Positions 9,874-15,259 of a stretch of DNA of 15,259 bases are shown in pieces. The position numbers were made by a program, and so were the translations under genes. Under the pieces are notes generated by a model. It had not been told where the DNA came from. It searched no databases and was given only the letters and a program-made list of their open reading frames with translations. How positions within the stretch are numbered: position 1 is the first letter of the stretch; each line of letters begins with the position of its first letter. The stretch spans positions 9,336-24,594 of the forward strand of contig NW_003128396.1 of the NCBI RefSeq assembly GCF_000003605.2, in the 5' to 3' direction. The DNA comes from Saccoglossus kowalevskii (Eukaryota > Hemichordata > Enteropneusta > Harrimaniidae).

Positions 9874-10087
9874 TGGGTATGATTAATGTCGCCTGCAAGT
9901 AAATCATTTACTGTGGTCCTTCTTTTTTGTGTCTGAAGGTACCAGCATTTGTTTGCCGAGTAACCGGATCGATACTATTTTACTTCCTTGTACTACTACG
10001 TTATTAATAGCACACTACACCGATAAGTGTATATATATTAGACAAGTCCTATGCAATTGTTAACGACCGCGAATCGAGGCAGTCACG
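9871..10087 (+). other. Predicted 5' leader with short upstream ORFs
   Basis: If transcription starts at the initiator near 9871, the leader has three upstream ATGs: 9879-9902 (7 codons before stop), 9886-9936 (16 codons) and 10051-10095 (14 codons, overlapping the main ATG in another frame). A weak donor-like AAGTAAAT near 9899 is present, but no good acceptor follows before the ATG, so I do not split the leader. Confidence 0.35.
10030..10037 (+). promoter_or_regulatory. Second TATA-like run close to the start codon
   Basis: TATATATA lies 58 bp before the ATG at 10088. If used, transcription would begin near 10060, giving a leader of under 30 nt. TA runs are common in this AT-rich DNA, so the site may be chance. 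Confidence 0.25.
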
Positions 10088-10141
10088 ATGTGTAGTCTAC
10101 ATTGCATAGTTGTTTTTCTGGTACTTGCAGTTGTCAGCAAG
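10088..10141 (+). CDS. Sulfatase exon 1: start codon and signal peptide
   Basis: The exon codes residues 1-18, M-C-S-L-H-C followed by a hydrophobic run ending V-S-K, and stops in phase 0 at a perfect GTAAGC donor at 10142. The ATG was chosen because it is the only one that gives a signal peptide directly before a good donor. An upstream ATG at 10051 is out of frame and ends at 10095. Signal peptide cleavage is probably just after the exon, near A19-C20. The exact 5' end of the exon is not visible. Confidence 0.85.
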
Positions 10142-13100
10142 GTAAGCAATAACCGGCAAGTTTTAAAAACATACCAACATATTTGTTTTAATTTGACTTT
10201 TAGCACCTTAACTGGTGCAATATGTATGCATGCCTCTGTTGATTTGAATATTCTCGAATTATGAACATGTTACGTTCCAGACTAGCTAGCGAAATAGATG
10301 GTGTTTTTTATGTAACGTATTTAGTTCAACTCATATCGTGCTCTCTTCAACGAAGGGCACGTTTTCAAGTGCCACGTGGCTGGCAGTATGTATTGGGTCG
10401 ACACTGAACGGTGTGTGTGTATGTCCAATGAAAAAGCAAATATTATATCTGACCATTCAATTCGATTCTGCATGGTCTATTTGTCAGTTTTATTAGAAAG
10501 TGTCAGCCTAACACCAAATGCAAATTTTATATTCTTAAATTACCATTTAATTTCTAACGAATAGTGTGCCTCTAGATGTCGATTTCAAAACTTAATACCC
10601 CTCCCACGACCAATCGTGTTGTCAACTTCGTGCACGATTAATTTATCAAAGCTTTCATTTTTATATCCATTTTGCAATAGACATATCGCTATAAAGCGTT
10701 GTTAGGCATTCTTACATTTATAATCTGATTTCACTACGAACATTTCACGTCACATCACATGAAATTATATCTTTTATAGAGGTTTATAGCAGCTACGATA
10801 ATTTATAAGTAGTGATAATTTTATGCATGCATATAATTTTCCAAACTCTTGTTACATTATGTTTTTATAATCCCCTTTAATAAATGATCGACATACATAA
10901 GTGAACATCCAAACTATTTCCCAAAATTATTGACACCTGTGTAAACACATATTTTGTTTGTTAATCTTTAAGAAGTATGGCCGGCTCTCGCGACTTTCTC
11001 GCGAAATATTGAAATAATATTAATTACACTTTGTACACCAAGGCTCCGATCATTAAAAAAACGACTGTTTCTCGTAAATGTTCTTAAGAACTATTTGCCA
11101 CTCATTGGACTATTCGGAATCAGTATAGGTACGGTAATTCTATGTTTTCTATTTCTATATGGTGGAATTGTGACACCATTTAAAAAACGCTGAATGCCAA
11201 TGCGATAATGTATTCGTGTGATAATACTTATTCCGTTTCATTTTGCGAATTTATATATTCTTGCCTGGTAACTGTTTAGATTTTTTATTTTCAGCTGTGT
11301 GCGCACATATGAACTTATTTCAGATAAAGCTGGACATATCTTATCCAATTTGTACGTTTATACAAACTAGTGGATACTTTCATACATCTATTGTTTGGTT
11401 TTGTGAGTTTGTGTTTCATTTTATTGAAAAACAAACTTTTTTTTCAAAATTATTCCCAACTTGTTCCAGAGTAGACGATCGCTGATGTATAAAATGGCAA
11501 TTTTCCAATAATATTTCCTCATTCTAAATAATTATTTTTTTTAGGCGCCGTTTAATAACTTTTTGCGATTATTGTTAAGACTCATTGAATTAGTAGTAAA
11601 TATAAAATTACAGTTGACGATGTCAAAATTGTGACGTTTAACGTAAAGTTTCTGTCTTGTATTACATACAGGCTTGTGGAACTGAGAAATCAGGTAAGAA
11701 TTGTTTATTCATTTGAGGGAGATTCACTGAGATAGATAGTTGGGGAAATTGGAACAGTAATTGTTAGTCAACGAGTATTCTCGTCATCAGAAGTCCCATA
11801 AGCTTGTGTGTTTTAAATATCAAGATATTACGAAATGACACATTTGTAGTGAAGCAGGAGCAATTTTATGACAATTTTTCATAATCTCGAAAATACAGCA
11901 AATACATATTTTGGAAGAATTACCAAACATTAATACAGCGCTATAGTACTTTCGGAATTCCCTCCCTAATATAATGAGCAACTCACATATTCCCTTGCGG
12001 ATGTATTATTGTTATTTATTATTATTACTTTTATTGTATTTAGAGAGGGCAATGGCATAGCTGTAATATACATAAGTTTAATCATACAATAATTAATTAT
12101 AAATTTGTAAAAGAGTTGATGATGTCATATTCACGTAATTAAGTATTCGATGCCAACAATTATATGATGTTTCAGAGATAATATCATATTCATTCATTAT
12201 TTTTCTCAGATCAACCGCATATTATTCTAATATTTGTGGATGACATGGGATGGAATGACGTACATTGGCACAACCCTGATATCGCAATGCCAAACTTGAT
12301 GGATCTCGCCGCTGATGGCGTCATATTCAACCAATCATATACCCATCCTACATGTACACCGTAAGTGATAATATTGTTATTGTGCATGGAATGTAGTCAG
12401 TCAAGTTCAATATCAACATGTGTACTTATATGGTAGCATACAGGTTATTGTCGGATTTCAGTGTCTTGTGTCAATTGTAACCTTATCCTGCTAGTCTGGA
12501 CAAATAGTGTCTCTATCCTGTGTATATGAATATACATCTGAATTGTTATACTGAATTGTTATACTGAATATATGTTTATATCTTATTCTTCAGATCAAGA
12601 GCTGCTATGATGACGGGATTGTATCCTTTCAAAACAGGAAATCAGGTAAGAATTATGTTTTTATTTGAATACAATGTACAATTTGAATACAATCTGCTTC
12701 GCAGATGTCATAGGTATATACATACTATGTCATTTCATTATCATTATCATTTCCCTGAACATGACGCCACAAAAGAATGTTTCTCCCGATTGTTGACCCA
12801 ATTCTCATTAATTAATTGAAATAAATAAATGTTGTTCTTATTTATTTACAGCATCAAATGGTGTTCAACCTTCATCCTAGTGGGGTTCCATTGGAATTCA
12901 AGCTATTACCAGAAAAATTTAAAGAAGTTGGATACTCTACTCATATGGTAGGAAAGTAAGTCGACCATAGCATATATCAAATTTGTTTGCTGCACTAAAG
13001 ATTATGCGATTGCTATGCTGAGAGCTTGATCTAATTCTCAGCTTTACATTCTTATGATTTTGTAAATAAATAAACATAAAAACCAACACGAGAACAAAAA

Positions 13101-15237
13101 ATAAATCACATGCTATAATGGTTAACTGAATATATTGTTTCCTTAACATAAAATGTTCTTTTTAGATGGCATTTAGGGTTCTGTAAAGATGAGTATCTAC
13201 CAACAAATCGTGGTTTTGACTCACACTATGGTATATGGACATTGGGAGTCGGTGACTACGATAAAATGAATGGAGTACTATGTAAGTTAACATTATTAAA
13301 AACAGTATTTGGACTGAGTACATTGTTTTGTTTACTTTAAATATGTGCTATGAACATGTTTTTATGACAAGCACAACAAGGGAAATGTGGAGTTCGTAGT
13401 GGATCCTAACACTACATATTATACGCCGGCTTATAGAACCCTATGTATTCCTACATTATGTGACTATGGATACGACAGTGGAGATATTATGCCATAGTTA
13501 TAAGAACTTATTAGGTCGGGACAACTGACATGGGTATTTAACTAGTTCAGTACACCAACTTTGAAATCATTTGTCGTTTTAGCTCCTTCAGCAGGGTATG
13601 ATTTCCGTGACAACATGGGAGTGGTACCAAAAAGTAATGGTTATCTTGCTGTAAGTATGATTAATATAATTGTTATAAGCCACTGTCTTTGGCATATTGT
13701 ATTTGAGATTAGAACGATCTGTACACGTATTGATCAGAACATTCTTTTTTATATTTATGAGACTGATACCTAGTTTATTGGTGAAAAGTAGAAAAAATTG
13801 AAATAATAAATCGACAAAATTATATCTTATCTTTCTTCTCTACAGTTAATGCTTGGTGATAGAGCAGAGCATATAGTAAATAACCATTACCCAGGAACTC
13901 CACTATTTCTTGCGTTTACTCTGGACATCCCTGCTAAGCATCTGGAGGTAATTATCTTATTTTGTTGGGTACAGTACACTAACAACAATTGTACAATTAA
14001 CTTAAATTTAGTAAACTAGGTGAAAGTCCGCCAATACCAGTTGTACATATCATGTATTTGCTACATTTCATCTTTTACGTACATACATTTCTGTGTGTTT
14101 GTGTTTTCCCAAGATTCCAGAAGAGTATGAAGAACCGTATGCAGATATCGAAGACGATAGAACAAGGCAATTTTATGGTAGGTAGTGTAATCGCTTATAA
14201 GCATAGTTCTATCTAGGGGCACTACATTCCTGCTTTAAGAAACATTAACTATGAGGTGTTATTATATATTCATTGGTACTATGGTGAATGTTCACATGAA
14301 TTGCCAGACAGTTCCGCTGACATTCTTACTGCCCTGGTCTGAAATAAAATTTCTCAGTTGCTATAAATAATTGCCCCATTAAAGTGTGGTAAATGAAAAC
14401 CAAAACAAAACAAAAACACAATATGTTTCTATTTTTTACTATTTTAGGAAAGTTGACTATGATGGACGATATAATTGGCGGTGTGGTGGATGCATTGAAG
14501 AACCGTGGAATGTATGACGATTCGCTAATAATATTCATAGGTGACGTAAGTGACAAACGTTTTTATCTTCATTATCTTCATTATCTTCATGTTTCAAGAA
14601 AACATATCCTGTTTTTGACTGTGGATGATTACTTTGAGATGATGATGATGATGAAGATGATGATGATGATGATGATGATGGTGCAGATATCTCAGAATGT
14701 TCTATATAAGATTTCATCATTTATATTGACTTGAGTCCATTACTTGAGTTGAGTAGATTTCCTAGTTTCTGTTGTCTAAATATGCATCTCTTTGTTTACA
14801 CAGAATGGAGCGTTATCATCTCAAGCTGGGTCCAACTATCCATTCCGCGGTATTGCTGGAACGCTGTTCGAGGGCGCTACTCGTGTACCATCTATTGTCA
14901 GTGGGAAGGGAATAAAGAAGACTGGATATGAAAGCAATGAGTAAGTTAATTGGATAATTGACAATCTCACAACGATGATCATGACTAAGATTGAAATGCC
15001 TAGATCAAGTTAACGTCTTAGTCAGCGCCAATGACAATGCATAACAAATATACGCATCTGAAAATATGATGTTGCACCATTCAAAAGCCATATGCATGTA
15101 TAAGAGGTCCGCAAAGTTTTGAGCTACAGTTTTGGACATTTCCTAGATAACGTAACTTAATTTCTACTTATTTCTCAGGTTATACAGCATAGTTGATATA
15201 CACAGAACAATCCTTGATGTGGCTGGAGCTAAAGCTG
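10088..15237 (+). CDS. Arylsulfatase B-like sulfatase, 12 coding exons, 3' end outside the window
   Basis: Sulfatases hydrolyse sulfate esters, and the ARSB group acts on glycosaminoglycans in lysosomes or outside the cell. I joined twelve exons by GT/AG sites with matching phases; they give 342 codons plus one base without a stop. Residues 1-18 look like a signal peptide (basic-poor, hydrophobic VVFLVLAVV). Residues 29-40 ([12 protein letters not shown]) are the N-terminal strand with metal ligands D36 and D37. CTPSR (C74-R78) is the formylglycine motif, followed by AAMMTG. G120-H130 ([11 protein letters not shown]) is sulfatase signature 2 with K128 and H130. RGFDSHYG (143-150), PEEY (225-228) and D277-N278-G279 follow the ARSB order. 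One N-glycosylation sequon is at N66. Full-length ARSB-type enzymes have about 530 residues, so roughly the last third lies to the right. Oddly, the positions of ARSB His242 and Lys318 are A219 and A295. Family assignment is firm; substrate and activity are not known. Confidence 0.93.
10142..11671 (+). other. Intron 1 (1.5 kb)
   Basis: The longest intron in the window, with GTAAGC donor and ATACAG acceptor. It contains a perfect 10-bp E-box palindrome GCCACGTGGC at 10371-10380 and two copies of TCTCGCGA at 10986-10993 and 10997-11004. Open frames at 10376-10564 and 11243-11485 show no recognisable domain and are taken as chance. Otherwise AT-rich and featureless. Confidence 0.8.
10371..10380. 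promoter_or_regulatory. Palindromic E-box GCCACGTGGC in intron 1
   Basis: A perfect 10-bp palindrome around CACGTG, the core bound in animals by bHLH-zip factors (USF, MYC, MITF/TFE). It lies about 230 bp inside intron 1, a usual place for proximal elements. Function is inferred only. Confidence 0.35.
11672..11693 (+). CDS. Sulfatase exon 2: 22-nt microexon
   Basis: This is a very short exon between acceptor ...ATTACATACAG and donor GTAAGAA. It codes A-C-G-T-E-K-S plus the first base of D26. Its 22 nt shift the phase from 0 to 1, exactly as needed to enter exon 3. It forms the short linker between the signal peptide and the sulfatase fold. The phase fit and good splice sites support it, but its small size leaves some doubt. 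Confidence 0.72.
11694..12209 (+). other. Intron 2 (516 bp)
   Basis: AT-rich intron with GTAAGA donor and TTTTTCTCAG acceptor. It holds a TTATTATTATTA-like stretch near 12005-12035. I see no coding or structured signal. Confidence 0.8.
12210..12360 (+). CDS. Sulfatase exon 3: first catalytic strand and start of the CTPSR motif
   Basis: Acceptor TTTTTCTCAG and donor GTAAGT. The exon codes residues 26-75 plus two bases of P76. It includes the [10 protein letters not shown] segment with metal ligands D36 and D37, the [19 protein letters not shown] segment typical of the family, sequon N66-Q-S and C74, the cysteine converted to formylglycine in active sulfatases. It is the longest coding exon in the window. 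Confidence 0.95.
12538..12569. repeat. Short tandem repeat in intron 3
   Basis: The 13-bp unit CTGAATTGTTATA occurs twice in direct succession, followed by a partial third copy CTGAAT. It ends about 25 bp before the exon 4 acceptor. Confidence 0.8.
12594..12645 (+). CDS. Sulfatase exon 4: rest of the formylglycine motif
   Basis: Acceptor ATTCTTCAG and donor GTAAGAA. The exon completes P76 and codes [17 protein letters not shown] (77-93), so the C-T-P-S-R signature is split by intron 3 inside the proline codon. It ends in phase 0. Confidence 0.95.
12852..12955 (+). CDS. Sulfatase exon 5: start of signature 2
   Basis: Acceptor TATTTACAG and donor GTAAGT. The exon codes residues 94-127 plus two bases of K128, ending ...[11 protein letters not shown]. 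Compared with ARSB, the vertebrate cysteine pair near PSCVPL is absent (L100 and G104 here). Confidence 0.95.
13166..13281 (+). CDS. Sulfatase exon 6: KWHLG and RGFD motifs
   Basis: Acceptor TTCTTTTTAG and donor GTAAGT. The exon completes K128 and codes WHLGF through residue 166. It holds catalytic-type H130, [12 protein letters not shown] (139-150) and G-D-Y-D-K. It ends with a single base of the next codon (phase 1). Confidence 0.95.
13282..13582 (+). other. Intron 6 (301 bp) with a short open stretch
   Basis: GTAAGT donor; the acceptor is ambiguous (see exon 7). One frame is open for 48 codons from 13354 to the TAG at 13498, but its phase does not join exon 6 or exon 7 through any visible AG/GT site, so I leave it as intron. 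Confidence 0.7.
13583..13650 (+). CDS. Sulfatase exon 7: GYDFRDN segment, with ambiguous acceptor
   Basis: The exon codes the GYDFRDN segment through L-A189 and ends at a GTAAGT donor in phase 0. Three AG acceptors keep the frame: exon starts at 13583 (adds S-P-S-A-G), 13592 (adds S-G) or 13595 (gives W before YD). I use 13583 because it follows the T-rich tract and is the first AG, but the others are real alternatives. Confidence 0.82.
13846..13947 (+). CDS. Sulfatase exon 8: segment with substituted catalytic histidine
   Basis: Acceptor TTCTCTACAG and donor GTAATT. The exon codes exactly 34 residues (190-223), including [16 protein letters not shown]. In human ARSB the aligned stretch carries active-site His242; here that column is A219, with the nearest histidine two residues on (H221). 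Confidence 0.94.
14114..14177 (+). CDS. Sulfatase exon 9: IPEEY segment
   Basis: Acceptor TTTTCCCAAG and donor GTAGGT. The exon codes residues 224-244 plus one base, IPEEYEEPY followed by acidic [12 protein letters not shown]. This corresponds to the VPEEY region of ARSB. Confidence 0.93.
14448..14545 (+). CDS. Sulfatase exon 10: helix and the FIGD strand
   Basis: Acceptor ACTATTTTAG and donor GTAAGT. The exon codes residues 245-277, with [22 protein letters not shown] and LIIFIGD. D277 is the metal-binding aspartate equivalent to ARSB D300. Phase 0 at the end. Confidence 0.95.
14563..14589. repeat. 9-bp tandem repeat (TTATCTTCA)3 in intron 10
   Basis: Three exact copies of TTATCTTCA begin 18 bp after the exon 10 donor. 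Confidence 0.9.
14638..14680. repeat. (GAT)n microsatellite in intron 10
   Basis: About fourteen GAT triplets with one GAA interruption. In one frame it reads as a run of methionines and in the antisense as serines, which creates false open frames. Confidence 0.95.
14804..14940 (+). CDS. Sulfatase exon 11: NG...RG...FEG segment with substituted catalytic lysine
   Basis: Acceptor TTGTTTACACAG and donor GTAAGT. The exon codes residues 278-322 plus two bases. N278-G279 completes the DNG motif begun in exon 10. NYPFRG and LFEGATRVP are family hallmarks. The column of ARSB Lys318 (two residues after RG) is A295. Confidence 0.95.
15179..15237 (+). CDS. Sulfatase exon 12, last one visible
   Basis: Acceptor CTTATTTCTCAG and donor GTAAGT. 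The exon completes E323 and codes [19 protein letters not shown] (324-342) plus one base. It matches the conserved H/S-x-x-D-x-x-x-T-x-L-x-x-A-G block of sulfatases. Further exons must lie past the right edge. Confidence 0.92.
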
Positions 15238-15259
15238 GTAAGTTCACACAATAATTCAG

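Noticed and set aside
14393-14734. A 113-codon open frame on the + strand
   Set aside because: It contains exon 10 but begins in intron 9 and runs through intron 10, where the GAT microsatellite reads as a methionine run. Only 14448-14545 is coding.
14731-14931. A 66-codon open frame on the + strand overlapping exon 11
   Set aside because: It is in a different frame from the sulfatase reading of exon 11 and has no family resemblance.

Overview
This is AT-rich, non-coding-dominated DNA from a eukaryote, most likely an invertebrate metazoan. Open frames are short and broken throughout. The only convincing gene is cut by many small U2-type introns with strong GTAAGT donors and pyrimidine-tract/AG acceptors. 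The gene is an arylsulfatase-B-like secreted or lysosomal sulfatase, a family common in animals. No bacterial operon, CRISPR array, rRNA, tRNA or readable transposase was found, and the phylum cannot be fixed from sequence alone.

Positions 1 to about 9,780 are intergenic. The left edge (about 70-410) is richer in G+C and carries degenerate CAGTCTTG-like repeats and three CCCCC-containing boxes. A degenerate array with a period near 30 bp lies at 1466-1625. A highly structured stretch (2949-3065) has nested hairpins beginning with a 14-bp perfect palindrome, and the same palindrome recurs in reverse setting at 3912-3925. A pair of related MITE-like elements in opposite orientation lies at about 5860-6190 and 6803-7155; the right copy has terminal inverted repeats of about 55-60 bp. 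Isolated regulatory-type words are present: a GTCACGTGAC palindrome at 4171, two perfect CRE words and an NRF-1-like word. Whether any of them functions is unknown.

Positions 9788-10087 form a plausible promoter and leader: an NRF-1-type palindrome, CCAAT, TATAAAAG and an initiator-like TCAACT at about +1. A second TATA-like run lies closer to the start codon.

Positions 10088-15237 hold twelve coding exons of the sulfatase on the + strand, joined in one continuous frame of 342 codons plus one base. The gene runs off the right edge, so the C-terminal part is missing. The model has a signal peptide, the paired metal-binding aspartates, the formylglycine motif CTPSR, the second sulfatase signature ([11 protein letters not shown]) and the DNG motif. 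The most interesting observation is that two positions which align without gaps to catalytic sulfate-binding residues of human ARSB (His242 and Lys318) are both alanine. The cysteine-modification site and metal ligands are intact. This suggests a diverged or catalytically altered sulfatase paralogue.
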